This document shows positions 45,143 to 53,331 of a stretch of 64,000 bases of DNA, piece after piece. The notes under the pieces are model-generated. The model worked only from the letters and a program-made list of their open reading frames with translations. It ran no database searches and was not told where the DNA came from. This DNA comes from Tenacibaculum caenipelagi (lineage in GTDB: Bacteria > Bacteroidota > Bacteroidia > Flavobacteriales > Flavobacteriaceae): NCBI RefSeq assembly GCF_004363005.1, contig NZ_SNYH01000004.1:248001-312000 (forward strand). The letters run 5' to 3'. The first letter of the stretch is position 1, and each line of letters starts with the position of its first letter. Both the position numbers and the translations under genes were made by a program.

Positions 45143-46000
45143 TTAAACAACCATTTTTTCTATAGGACATACCAAAATACCTTCTGCTCCATTATTTTTT
45201 AACTCATCTATGATTTCCCAAAACTCATTTTTATTCAATACAGAGTGTACCGAGCTCCAACCTTTTTGAGCTAAGGGTAATACAGTCGGACTACGCATTC
45301 CAGGTAAAATATTGATGATTTTTTCCAATTTTTCATTCGGAGCATTTAACAACACATATCTTGACTGTCTTCCTTTTAAAACAGATTGAATTCTGAATTG
45401 TAACTTGTCTAAAATTTCTTGTTGTTTATATTCAATTTCAGGAGAAACTGCCAATACTGCTTCTGATGCCAATAAAATTTCCACTTCTTTTAAGTTGTTT
45501 TTGAAAAGTGTTGAACCACTTGAAACAATATCACAAATCCCATCTGCTAGTCCAATATTTGGTGCTATTTCAACAGAACCGTTAATGATATGTAGTTGTG
45601 CTTGAATATTGTTCTTGGTAAGAAAGTTTTGAACGGTATTCGGATAAGAAGTAGCTATTCTTTTGTTTTGGAAATAACTAATTCCGTTATAATTTTCTCC
45701 TTTAGGGATGGCTAAAGAAACTTTACATTTTGAAAAACCTAGTTTTTCTATAAACTTGATTTCATTTCCTTTTTCTATTAATAAATTCTCACCAATGATG
45801 GCAGCATCTACAACTCCGTCTTTTAGGTATTGCGGAATATCTCCGTTTCTTAAATAAAAGATTTCCAAAGGAAAATTACTTGCCGAGGCCTTTAGTTGGT
45901 CTTTTCCATTATCGATAGAAATACCACAGTCTTTTAATATCTGTAAGGAATCTTGATTAAGTCTTCCTGATTTTTGTATGGCTATTTTTAATTTACTCAT
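45143..46000 (-). CDS. hisG: ATP phosphoribosyltransferase (long form)
   Basis: HisG starts histidine synthesis by joining ATP and PRPP. The 285-residue product is the long form with its own C-terminal regulatory domain (about 215-285, LPGMRSPTVLPLAQKGWSSV), so it does not need HisZ and is expected to be inhibited by histidine. The catalytic part has IAIQKSGRLNQDSL, VVDAAIIGENLL and ADGICDIVSSGSTL. It is the first structural gene after the leader peptide and attenuator; a segment 17-29 bases upstream of its ATG can pair with the terminator loop. Confidence 0.97.
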   Translation of the reverse strand: MSKLKIAIQKSGRLNQDSLQILKDCGISIDNGKDQLKASASNFPLEIFYLRNGDIPQYLKDGVVDAAIIGENLLIEKGNEIKFIEKLGFSKCKVSLAIPKGENYNGISYFQNKRIATSYPNTVQNFLTKNNIQAQLHIINGSVEIAPNIGLADGICDIVSSGSTLFKNNLKEVEILLASEAVLAVSPEIEYKQQEILDKLQFRIQSVLKGRQSRYVLLNAPNEKLEKIINILPGMRSPTVLPLAQKGWSSVHSVLNKNEFWEIIDELKNNGAEGILVCPIEKMVV

Positions 46001-46016
46001 GTTGTTTTTTGAATGG

Positions 46017-46029
46017 GTTTGAGTAAATC
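46017..46029 (-). other. 13-nt segment upstream of hisG complementary to the his terminator loop
   Basis: On the minus strand this is GATTTACTCAAAC, the exact reverse complement of the RNA segment from 46093 to 46081 (GTTTGAGTAAATC), which covers half of the terminator 5' arm and its loop. It lies 17-29 bases before the hisG ATG. Its role is not known. Confidence 0.7.
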
Positions 46030-46066
46030 GTTTTTCGAGAAGATAATTCCTGGCGCCTTAGGAAAT

Positions 46067-46099
46067 AAAAAAACCCGTTTGATTTACTCAAACGGGTTT
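46067..46099 (-). terminator. his operon attenuator (intrinsic terminator)
   Basis: In the minus-strand transcript AAACCCGTTTGA pairs perfectly with TCAAACGGGTTT around GTAAA and is followed by seven U. It lies between the histidine-rich leader peptide and hisG, so it would stop transcription when histidine is plentiful. Confidence 0.9.
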
Positions 46100-46113
46100 A
46101 AAAAATATCTTGA

Positions 46114-46182
46114 TTTTATTCAATACATTTTCAGCTCGCCTGAGTGCAAGTATGAAAATGATGATGATGTAATTGAATAAAA
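46114..46182 (-). promoter_or_regulatory. Leader hairpin arms flanking the histidine codons
   Basis: TTTTATTCAAT inside the leader reading frame (46182-46172 in the transcript) is complementary to ATTGAATAAAA (46124-46114). The pairing would enclose the histidine codons and would be opened by a translating ribosome. It is a candidate 1:2 stem of a classical attenuator. Confidence 0.6.
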
Positions 46183-46187
46183 CTCAT
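46131..46187 (-). CDS. hisL: Histidine-rich leader peptide of the his operon
   Basis: The 18-residue reading frame reads MSFIQLHHHHFHTCTQAS followed by TGA. Five of six residues at positions 7-12 are histidine, four of them consecutive. It begins 13-20 bases after a promoter-like -33/-7 pair and lies directly before an intrinsic terminator and hisG. In other bacteria such peptides sense charged tRNA-His by ribosome stalling. The peptide itself has no expected function. The composition and position together leave little doubt. Confidence 0.92.
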   Translation of the reverse strand: MSFIQLHHHHFHTCTQAS

Positions 46188-46206
46188 GTCTTTTGTTTTG
46201 TTGTTA

Positions 46207-46239
46207 CAAAGATTGGTTATTTATTTTTAATTATGCAAA
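46207..46239 (-). promoter_or_regulatory. Promoter of the his operon
   Basis: On the minus strand TTTG (46239-46236) is followed after 21 bases by AATCTTTG (46214-46207), one mismatch from TAnnTTTG. Transcription would start just upstream of the leader ATG at 46187. Confidence 0.55.
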
Positions 46240-46258
46240 CTTTTTTTGTAAAAAAACA

Positions 46259-46284
46259 AAAAACTACCCATATGGGTAGTTTTT
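46259..46284 (-). terminator. Terminator after typA
   Basis: A perfect palindrome, AAAAACTACCCAT with its reverse complement, and a T-rich continuation on the minus strand. It lies 20 bases after the typA stop. Confidence 0.88.
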
Positions 46285-46303
46285 AATATATATTCTTAAA
46301 ATT

Positions 46304-48073
46304 CTATCTGAAATCTATTTTACGCATACGTAAGCTTTCAGGAGTTACTTCTAAATACTCATCAGCTCTGATATACTCCATACACTCTTCTAAAGAAAAA
46401 TCAATTTTTGGAGCAATTTTAACACTATCATCATTACCTGAAGAACGTACGTTAGTTAACTTCTTTCCTTTAATTAAGTTTACAGCCATATCATCAGCTT
46501 TTGCGTTTTCACCAACAACCTGTCCTTTGTAAATCTCTTGGTTCGGATCGATAAAGAAACGTCCTCTATCTTGTAAACGGTCAATAGCATAAGCAGTAGC
46601 TTTTCCTGTTTCAGAAGAAACAATAGCTCCTTTTAACTCTTCAGCAAATTCTCCTTTATATGGACCATATTCGCTAAATCTGTGGTTAATAATTGCTTGA
46701 CCAGCTGTAGCTGTTAATATTTTATTACGTAAACCAATTAATCCTCTAGATGGAATTGTAAATTCTAAGTGTTGTAAGTCACCTTTAGGCTCCATTACTA
46801 ATAAGTCTCCTTTTCTTAAAGAAACTAAGTTAATAGCTTTTGAAGCTACATCTTCAGGAACATCAATAGATAATGTTTCGTATGGTTCACACTTAACTCC
46901 GTCAATTTCTTTTAAAATTACTTGCGGGCGACCAACTTGTAATTCATAACCTTCACGACGCATTGTTTCAATTAAAACTGATAAGTGTAATACTCCACGT
47001 CCAAAAACGTTGAATTTATCTTCAGTATCAGTTTCATCAACACGTAACGCTAAGTTTTTCTCCATCTCTTTAAATAAACGATCACGCAAGTGACGAGAAG
47101 TTACATACTTACCCTCTTTACCAAAGAATGGAGAATTGTTAATAGTAAATAACATACTCATTGTAGGTTGATCTACCTCAATTCTTGGTAACGCTTCTGG
47201 GTTCTCTAAATCGGCAATGGTATCACCAATTTCAAAATCTTCTAATCCAGTAACCGCACAAATATCACCACTACGTACTTTATCCGTTTCAGCTTTACCC
47301 ATTCCTTCAAAAACGTGTAATTCTTTAATACGTACTTTTTGAGTAGTTCCATCTGCTTTACAAAGCATATAGTCTTTGTTCTTTTCTAAATCTCCACGAT
47401 ATACACGACCAATAGCAATTCTTCCTTTAAATGAAGAATAATCTAATGAGGTAATTTGCATTTGAGGTGATCCTTCACGGTATGGTGCCTCAGGAATTGT
47501 TTCGATTACAGCATCTAATAAATCTAAAATATCTTCTTTCGGATCTTGCCAGTCAGTACTCATCCATCCATTTTTAGCAGAACCGTAAATAGTTGTAAAA
47601 TCTAACTGCTCTTCAGTAGCTTCTAAAGCAAACATTAAATCGAATACTTTTTCGTGTACTAAATCAGGAGTACAGTTTTCTTTATCAACCTTATTTACAA
47701 CTACGATAGGTGTTAAGCCTAATTCGATTGCCTTTCCTAATACGAAACGTGTTTGTGGCATTGGTCCTTCAAAAGCATCAACCAATAATAAAACACCGTC
47801 TGCCATTTTTAATACACGCTCTACTTCTCCACCAAAATCGGCGTGACCAGGAGTATCGATTACATTGATTTTTACACCCTTGTAATTTACCGATACGTTT
47901 TTAGAAAGAATGGTAATTCCTCTTTCACGCTCTAAATCATTGTTATCTAATAATAAATCAGTACGTTCTTTACGCTCATCTAAAATTTTAGCTTGATCTA
48001 TGATTTTATCAACCAAGGTAGTCTTTCCGTGGTCAACGTGTGCTATAATAGCAATGTTTCTTATTGATTGCAT
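46304..48073 (-). CDS. typA: Ribosome-associated GTPase TypA/BipA
   Basis: TypA is an EF-G-like GTPase that helps 50S subunit assembly at low temperature and under stress. The 589-residue protein shows G1 AHVDHGKTTL (11-20), DTPGHADFGGEVERVL (G3), NKVDKE (G4) and the C-terminal BipA domain phrases RGLIGLRNKILTATAGQAI and RDRGRFFIDPNQEIYKGQVVGE-like sequence. Length is slightly below the E. coli protein, as is normal for Bacteroidota. It is a single gene with a perfect -7 box and its own terminator. Confidence 0.97.
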   Translation of the reverse strand: MQSIRNIAIIAHVDHGKTTLVDKIIDQAKILDERKERTDLLLDNNDLERERGITILSKNVSVNYKGVKINVIDTPGHADFGGEVERVLKMADGVLLLVDAFEGPMPQTRFVLGKAIELGLTPIVVVNKVDKENCTPDLVHEKVFDLMFALEATEEQLDFTTIYGSAKNGWMSTDWQDPKEDILDLLDAVIETIPEAPYREGSPQMQITSLDYSSFKGRIAIGRVYRGDLEKNKDYMLCKADGTTQKVRIKELHVFEGMGKAETDKVRSGDICAVTGLEDFEIGDTIADLENPEALPRIEVDQPTMSMLFTINNSPFFGKEGKYVTSRHLRDRLFKEMEKNLALRVDETDTEDKFNVFGRGVLHLSVLIETMRREGYELQVGRPQVILKEIDGVKCEPYETLSIDVPEDVASKAINLVSLRKGDLLVMEPKGDLQHLEFTIPSRGLIGLRNKILTATAGQAIINHRFSEYGPYKGEFAEELKGAIVSSETGKATAYAIDRLQDRGRFFIDPNQEIYKGQVVGENAKADDMAVNLIKGKKLTNVRSSGNDDSVKIAPKIDFSLEECMEYIRADEYLEVTPESLRMRKIDFR

Positions 48074-48093
48074 TCTTGCTTATTTTGAAGCTG

Positions 48094-48101
48094 CAAAAGT
48101 A
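48094..48101 (-). promoter_or_regulatory. -7 box of typA
   Basis: The minus strand reads TACTTTTG, a perfect TAnnTTTG, 20 bases before the ATG at 48073. The rest of the gap to 48298 holds AT-rich spacer with repeated ATGAATTA words and a weak 6-bp hairpin (48215-48230). Confidence 0.6.
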
Positions 48102-48298
48102 GTGTTTTATTATTTATGAATTACGAATTTTTAATTATGAATTACTTTTAATGAATTTAAAGTACAATAAGCTCTCTTTTTTATGCTCCACATTCACACT
48201 TTTCCTTGTCTTAGAACAGCCTTAGCTGTTTTATGAATTTCTAAAATATGATTTTATTTAGAGAGAAAAAACGTAAGTAATTGATATTTAGCAAAGAA

Positions 48299-48607
48299 TT
48301 ATTTTGCTTCTGAATCGTCTAATTCTTCATCATCTGCTTTGAAAGCACTAGGTAAAATATCTGGAATCAACTTTATGAGTAAAGGCAAAAGTAAAGCTCC
48401 TCCAGGTAACATAAATACTGTAAAAGCAGGTATTGCTTTACAAATATCGAGCATCTGTTCCTTTACTTTTGCCTTTTCTTCATCTGTTAATGATGTAGTA
48501 AGTGATTTTCTTAAAAGAAAAACCAACTCCTTGCTTTCTTTGAGTTCTTTGGCTAATCTTTTTTTATTTTTTTGAATAGCTTCTTTTATTTCGTCAACCG
48601 TATTCAT
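48299..48607 (-). CDS. LETM1-like domain protein
   Basis: The 102-residue protein has a charged helical N-terminus and then FTVFMLPGGALLLPLLIKLI followed by PDILPSAF. This matches the conserved core of LETM1, a mitochondrial inner-membrane cation/proton antiport-related protein, whose motif reads similarly up to Leu-Pro-Ser-x-Phe. Only this core is present, without the Leu-zipper and EF-hand parts. The one hydrophobic segment suggests membrane attachment. Its start codon overlaps the proline dehydrogenase stop (TAATG), so translation of the two is coupled. Function in bacteria is unknown. Confidence 0.85.
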   Translation of the reverse strand: MNTVDEIKEAIQKNKKRLAKELKESKELVFLLRKSLTTSLTDEEKAKVKEQMLDICKAIPAFTVFMLPGGALLLPLLIKLIPDILPSAFKADDEELDDSEAK

Positions 48608-49770
48608 TACAGCTTACGACGAGCTTTTTCAGTTTTTAATAAATTTAATTCTCTAGAGGTTTGTCCTGCTACAGAAGTATTTTCTTCTGCTCTACGGATT
48701 AAGTATGGCATAACATCACGTACAGGTCCGAAAGGAACGTATTTTGCAACATTATATCCTTCTTTAGCTAAGTTAAAGCTGATATGATCACTCATACCGT
48801 ATAATTGTCCAAACCACATACGTTTGTCATCTACTGCAATATTGTGCTCTTTAGCTAAATCCATTAATAGATATGAACTTTCTTCGTTATGAGTTCCAGC
48901 AAAAATAGCCATGTTTTTATGCTCCATCATATAACGAACAGCTTCATTATAATTATCATCTGTAGCTTGTTTATCAACACAAATTGGAGACTCATATCCT
49001 TTCTCATTAGCTCTCTCACGCTCTTTCTCCATGTATGCACCACGAACTACTTTCATCCCGATATGATACCCTTTTTGGTGAGCTCTTTGGTGTAAGTCTC
49101 TCAAGTAATCCATACGATCGTGACGGTACATTTGTAAAGTATTAAAAACGATGGCTTTTTCTTTGTTATAGATTTCCATCAATTCTTCAATTAAATCGTC
49201 AGCAGCATCTTGCATCCAACTTTCCTCTGCATCAATTAATAAAGGAACATCTTTAGCAGCAGCAGCTTTACATACCGTATGAAAACGTTTTACTACTCTA
49301 TTCCATTCTACTTTTTCTTCCGAGGTTAATTCTTCACCTTCAGTTAGTTTTTGATATAAAGCAAAACGTCCAAAACCAGTAGGTTTAAAAACAGCATAAG
49401 GTATAGCCGCTTTTTCTTCAGCAAAATCAATGGTTTTTAAAGTCATCTTTAAGGCATCATCAAACTGAGCTTCATCTTCTTTTCCTTCAACTGAATAATC
49501 TAAAATACTGTGAACCTTCCCTTTTTCATACATCTTTTCGATGTTAGGTAAACAATCATCTTCAGTAACTCCACCACAAAAATGATCAAAAACTGTTGAA
49601 CGAATTAAACCTTCAACTGGTAAATGAGCTTTTAAAGCAAAGTTAGTTACCGCCGTACCAATACGAACCATTGGTTGGCTTTGAATCATTTTAAATAAAA
49701 AATAGGCACGTTCTAGCTCTGAATCAGATTTTAATTTAAAAGCAGTTTCGGTGTTGTCAAAAAGTCTCAT
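48607..49770 (-). CDS. Proline dehydrogenase
   Basis: This flavoenzyme oxidises proline to pyrroline-5-carboxylate. It is the stand-alone form (387 residues), without the aldehyde dehydrogenase part of PutA. The FAD/substrate TIM barrel has KPTGFGRFALYQKL, LLIDAEESWMQDAADDL, TLQMYRHDRMDYL, GMKVVRGAYMEKER and the C-terminal YLIRRAEENTSV, in which the two arginines bind the proline carboxylate. It has a perfect -7 box and is coupled to the LETM1-like gene. P5C dehydrogenase is not in the window. Confidence 0.95.
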   Translation of the reverse strand: MRLFDNTETAFKLKSDSELERAYFLFKMIQSQPMVRIGTAVTNFALKAHLPVEGLIRSTVFDHFCGGVTEDDCLPNIEKMYEKGKVHSILDYSVEGKEDEAQFDDALKMTLKTIDFAEEKAAIPYAVFKPTGFGRFALYQKLTEGEELTSEEKVEWNRVVKRFHTVCKAAAAKDVPLLIDAEESWMQDAADDLIEELMEIYNKEKAIVFNTLQMYRHDRMDYLRDLHQRAHQKGYHIGMKVVRGAYMEKERERANEKGYESPICVDKQATDDNYNEAVRYMMEHKNMAIFAGTHNEESSYLLMDLAKEHNIAVDDKRMWFGQLYGMSDHISFNLAKEGYNVAKYVPFGPVRDVMPYLIRRAEENTSVAGQTSRELNLLKTEKARRKL

Positions 49771-49803
49771 TATCGAGGTTATATTTATATCTTATTTTAG
49801 AGA

Positions 49804-49811
49804 CAAATATA
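49804..49811 (-). promoter_or_regulatory. -7 box of the proline dehydrogenase gene
   Basis: The minus strand reads TATATTTG, matching TAnnTTTG, 33 bases before the ATG at 49770. It is back to back with the aroB promoter. Confidence 0.6.
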
Positions 49812-49859
49812 AATGAGTAGAGTGAGATATTTTAATTTTTTCTATTTAATTTCGCCTTA

Positions 49860-49867
49860 TATTTTTG
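49860..49867 (+). promoter_or_regulatory. -7 box of aroB
   Basis: TATTTTTG matches TAnnTTTG and ends 6 bases before the ATG at 49874, so the mRNA is predicted to be leaderless or nearly so. It shows that a TTG at 49865 cannot be the start. Confidence 0.55.
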
Positions 49868-49873
49868 TTTACA

Positions 49874-50932
49874 ATGACTACAATTAACGCAACAACATAT
49901 TCTATTCATTTTGATGAAAAAGCTTATCATGAATTAGCTTCTTTAGTTTCTAAAAATAACTATTCTTCTATCTTCGTTTTGGTTGATGATAATACGTTAG
50001 AACACTGTTATCCTCGATTTATGCAATTATTTGCTACAGACAAACCTATCGAAGTGATTCAAATTGAAGCTGGAGAGATTCATAAGAATATTGAAACTTG
50101 TATGGGAGTTTGGAATGTGATGACAGAATTAGGTGCTGATAGAAAAAGTTTACTGATTACTTTAGGAGGCGGTGTAATTACTGATTTAGGTGGTTTTGTG
50201 GCATCTACTTTTAAACGTGGAATTGATTTTGTAAACATCCCAACGACTTTATTAAGTATGGTTGACGCTTCTGTTGGAGGAAAGACTGGTGTTGATTTAG
50301 GTGTGCTGAAAAACCAAATAGGTGTGTTTGCAAATCCAGAAATGATAATTATTGATGCCGAATATTTGCATACAGTTTCTACTCGTGAAATTCGCTCAGG
50401 TACTGCAGAAATTATTAAATATGGAATGACACATGATATTGAACTTTTTAATGAAATTAGAGGTAACGATCAAGTAAATATTGTTGATTTAATTCATCGT
50501 TCAATTGAAATAAAGAATGAAGTTGTTCTAGAAGATCCTAAAGAACAAGGTGTTAGAAAGGTGTTAAATTGGGGACATACCATTGGGCACGGTGTAGAAT
50601 CATACTTTTTAGAAAGTCCTGAAAAAGAAGCCATAACTCATGGAGAAGCTATTGCTATTGGGATGGTATGTGAGGCCTATTTATCTTCTAAAATTCTAGA
50701 TTTTCCGAAGAAAAAAGTGCTAGAAATAAAAGAAGCAATCATTAACATTTACGGTAAAGTAGCTATAAATGAAGACGATATTCAACCTATTATAGCGTTA
50801 ATGAAACATGATAAAAAGAATATTAATGGTGAAATTAATTTTGTACTTCTAAATGACTACGAAGATTTTAAAATTAATTGCAAAGCTTCTGAGGATCTAA
50901 TTCAAGAAAGTATAGCTTTTTATAACTCTTAA
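49874..50932 (+). CDS. aroB: 3-dehydroquinate synthase
   Basis: AroB forms dehydroquinate from DAHP in the second step of the shikimate pathway, using NAD and zinc. The Rossmann part has the motifs ITLGGGVITDLGGFVAST and PTTLLSMVDASVGGKTGVD, followed by RSGTAEIIKYGMTHD. The zinc ligands are in the helical part: the Glu of GTAEIIK, His in NWGHTIGHGVE and the final His in THGEAIAIGM. The chosen start at 49874 gives 352 residues, the normal length. It is convergent with bshA and overlaps it by 4 bases. Confidence 0.96.
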   Translation: MTTINATTYSIHFDEKAYHELASLVSKNNYSSIFVLVDDNTLEHCYPRFMQLFATDKPIEVIQIEAGEIHKNIETCMGVWNVMTELGADRKSLLITLGGGVITDLGGFVASTFKRGIDFVNIPTTLLSMVDASVGGKTGVDLGVLKNQIGVFANPEMIIIDAEYLHTVSTREIRSGTAEIIKYGMTHDIELFNEIRGNDQVNIVDLIHRSIEIKNEVVLEDPKEQGVRKVLNWGHTIGHGVESYFLESPEKEAITHGEAIAIGMVCEAYLSSKILDFPKKKVLEIKEAIINIYGKVAINEDDIQPIIALMKHDKKNINGEINFVLLNDYEDFKINCKASEDLIQESIAFYNS

Positions 50933-52062
50933 ATAGCCTTTACATAGCAGCTTTTATAAATCTCTTCATATACAGGTAAAATGTTTTCTAAAGAGAATGA
51001 TTTGATGTGCTCTTTTGCATTTTCTTTAAACTGATTCAAAATAGCGTCGTCTTTTAAGATACTGATGGCGTTGTTTGCCATATCTTTAACATCACCTAAT
51101 TCACTTAAAAAGCCTGTAACTCCTTGTATATTCACTTCTGGTAATCCTCCAGTATTTGTAGAAATGACAGGGGTGCTTGCTGCCATAGCCTCCAAAGCAG
51201 CTAACCCGAAGCTTTCTGTTTCAGAAGGCAGTATAAATACGTCGGTGTAGCATAAAATTTTGGCTACTTCTGTACTATTCCCCATAAATAGTACTTTGTC
51301 TTCTATTTGTAGTTCTTTTACTAAAATTTCAGCTTTCAAACGCTCAGGTCCATCACCAACCATTAATAATTTTGAAGGTATTTCTTTTTGAACTTCATTG
51401 AAAATTTTAATAACATCATCGGTACGTTTTACAGGACGAAAATTACTGATATGCGTTAAAATTCGTTCGTAAGGTTGTGCTAAGGCTATACGTTTGCATT
51501 CTGCTTGAGAAGCTTTATCATATTTTTTACCATCAATAAAATTATAGACTACTTTTATGTCTTTTTCAATATTAAATAAGCGAAGTGTATCTTTTTTTAG
51601 GCTATTCGAAACTGCCGTAACTTCATCTGATTTATTAATACTGAATTCTACTGCAGTTTTATAAGTTGGATGACTTCCTACTAAAGTAATATCAGTACCA
51701 TGTAATGTCGTAACTACTTTTATATTGATATCTTTATCCTCCAACATTTTTTTTGCCATATAAGCGGCATATGCGTGCGGAATAGCATAATGAACATGTA
51801 ATACTTCAAGCTCATATTTTTCTACTACTTCCACCATTTTACTTGATAACGCTAATTCGTAGGGTTGGTATTGAAATAATGGATACTCTTCTAAAACAAC
51901 TTCGTGAAAATGTAATCTATGAGAGAAAAAATCTAATCGAACAGGTTGATTGTAAGTTATAAAATGTACTTCATGGCCTTTATCAGCAAGCGCCATTCCT
52001 AATTCAGTTGCTACAACTCCACTTCCACCAAAGGTTGGATAACATACAATTCCTATTCTCAT
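50929..52062 (-). CDS. bshA: N-acetyl-alpha-D-glucosaminyl L-malate synthase BshA
   Basis: BshA is the GT4 glycosyltransferase that starts bacillithiol synthesis by joining UDP-GlcNAc and L-malate. It begins MRIGIVCYPTFGGSGVVATE, which is diagnostic, and has HVHYAIPHAYAAY, TTLHGTDITLVG, HISNFRPVKR and the UDP-binding LPSETESFGLAALEAMA. The 377-residue length is typical. BshB and BshC genes are not in the window. Bacillithiol is the probable low-molecular-weight thiol of the organism, which makes the DinB-like and VOC proteins candidate users. Confidence 0.96.
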   Translation of the reverse strand: MRIGIVCYPTFGGSGVVATELGMALADKGHEVHFITYNQPVRLDFFSHRLHFHEVVLEEYPLFQYQPYELALSSKMVEVVEKYELEVLHVHYAIPHAYAAYMAKKMLEDKDINIKVVTTLHGTDITLVGSHPTYKTAVEFSINKSDEVTAVSNSLKKDTLRLFNIEKDIKVVYNFIDGKKYDKASQAECKRIALAQPYERILTHISNFRPVKRTDDVIKIFNEVQKEIPSKLLMVGDGPERLKAEILVKELQIEDKVLFMGNSTEVAKILCYTDVFILPSETESFGLAALEAMAASTPVISTNTGGLPEVNIQGVTGFLSELGDVKDMANNAISILKDDAILNQFKENAKEHIKSFSLENILPVYEEIYKSCYVKAI

Positions 52063-52141
52063 ATTTACTGTTTAATTATTTTACTATAGTTACTGACGTA
52101 AATTTAAGATATTACTTACGTTTTTTTGTGAATAAAAACAT

Positions 52142-52168
52142 AAAAAAATCCCGCTTAGTAGCGGGATT
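52142..52168 (-). terminator. Terminator after the transketolase subunit gene
   Basis: On the minus strand AATCCCGCT pairs with AGCGGGATT around ACTA and is followed by seven T. Confidence 0.9.
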
Positions 52169-52187
52169 ATATTTATTGAGAATAAAA

Positions 52188-53033
52188 TTAATAGTCTCCT
52201 AATGTTTCAGGGTTTTGAGCTAAAGCTACTTCTAACTGTTCATCGTTAGGTGCTTTACCATGCCACGCATGTGTATGCATCATGTAATCTACTCCATTAC
52301 CCATCTCAGTATGTAATAATACACAAACAGGCTTTCCTTTTCCTGTACGAGATTTTGCATCAGCCATCCCGTTTAAAATAGCTTCTATATTATTTCCTTC
52401 TTTAATCTCTACTACATCCCAACCAAAAGCTTCAAATTTAGCTTTTAAGCTTCCCATTGGTAATACTTCATCTGTAGCACCGTCAATTTGCTTTTCGTTT
52501 AAATCTACTGTAGAAATTAAATTATCAACTTTTTTTCCAGCAGCATACATCGCAGCTTCCCAAATTTGACCTTCTTGTAACTCTCCATCTCCATGTAATG
52601 AATATACAATTTTGTCATCACCTTCTAACTTTTTTGCTTGAGCGGCTCCAATAGCAACACTCATACCCTGACCTAGTGATCCTGAAGCAATACGTATACC
52701 TGGTAAATGCTCATGTGTAGTTGGGTGACCTTGTAAACGAGAATCTAACTTTCTAAAAGTTGCCAACTCAGCTACAGGAAAAAATCCGCTGTGTGCTAAT
52801 ACACTATAATATACTGGTGAAATATGTCCGTTTGATAAGAAAAATAAGTCTTCATTTTTACCATTCATGGTAAATTCAGTAGAATAGTCCATTATTTCTT
52901 GATACAAACATGTAAAGAATTCAGCACATCCTAAAGACCCTCCAGGGTGTCCTGAATTTACAGCATGTACCATGCGAACGATATCTCTACGAACTTGTTG
53001 TGTAAACTCTTGTAATTGTTGTGTTGTTGGCAT
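52188..53033 (-). CDS. Transketolase N-terminal subunit
   Basis: This is the thiamine-diphosphate pyrophosphate-binding half of a split transketolase, which transfers two-carbon units in the pentose phosphate pathway. Conserved phrases are HAVNSGHPGGSLGCAEFFTCLY, LSNGHISPVYYSVLA, GSLGQGMSVAIGAAQAKKL and the ThDP motif GDGELQEGQIWEAAMYA. At 281 residues it is the normal size of the N-terminal chain. The pyrimidine-binding C-terminal chain is not adjacent: a terminator and the bshA gene follow. The partner must be encoded elsewhere. Confidence 0.94.
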   Translation of the reverse strand: MPTTQQLQEFTQQVRRDIVRMVHAVNSGHPGGSLGCAEFFTCLYQEIMDYSTEFTMNGKNEDLFFLSNGHISPVYYSVLAHSGFFPVAELATFRKLDSRLQGHPTTHEHLPGIRIASGSLGQGMSVAIGAAQAKKLEGDDKIVYSLHGDGELQEGQIWEAAMYAAGKKVDNLISTVDLNEKQIDGATDEVLPMGSLKAKFEAFGWDVVEIKEGNNIEAILNGMADAKSRTGKGKPVCVLLHTEMGNGVDYMMHTHAWHGKAPNDEQLEVALAQNPETLGDY

Positions 53034-53054
53034 TATTATTTTGTTTTATGCCCA

Positions 53055-53062
53055 CAAATGTA
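53055..53062 (-). promoter_or_regulatory. -7 box of the transketolase subunit gene
   Basis: The minus strand reads TACATTTG, a perfect TAnnTTTG, 21 bases before the ATG at 53033. Confidence 0.6.
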
Positions 53063-53323
53063 ATTGATTATGAAAAAATGAGCAATTACTTTTTACTTAA
53101 AAAAGAAAAAGGGTTCATTATAAGTTAAGTTTTCTTTTTCGTTGAATTTCCCCGTCTTAATAAATAGTTTCTGAACCCTTTTATTTACGTGGTTCAAAGA
53201 ACTAATATCTTTACTTTACAGACAAACAATTGTAGTCGGTTTTTATAAAAAGAGGGTATAACAAAACTTTAAAACATTTAATTTCAAGGAAATAAAAAAA
53301 CTTATGTAGTGCTTAAATTTTGA

Positions 53324-53331
53324 TATTTTTG
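53324..53331 (+). promoter_or_regulatory. -7 box of the TPR/AraC gene
   Basis: TATTTTTG matches TAnnTTTG and lies 20 bases before the ATG at 53352. This supports that start over a TTG at 53346. Confidence 0.5.

Noticed and set aside
46017-46029. A conventional antiterminator for the his attenuator
   Set aside because: It lies after the terminator, so it is transcribed too late to prevent termination.
52188-53033. Truncated transketolase pseudogene
   Set aside because: Split transketolases have an N-terminal chain of this length, all motifs are intact, and it has its own promoter and terminator.
53107-53182. Terminator in the transketolase-AraC gap
   Set aside because: The loop of 54 bases is too large and no gene points into it on either strand.
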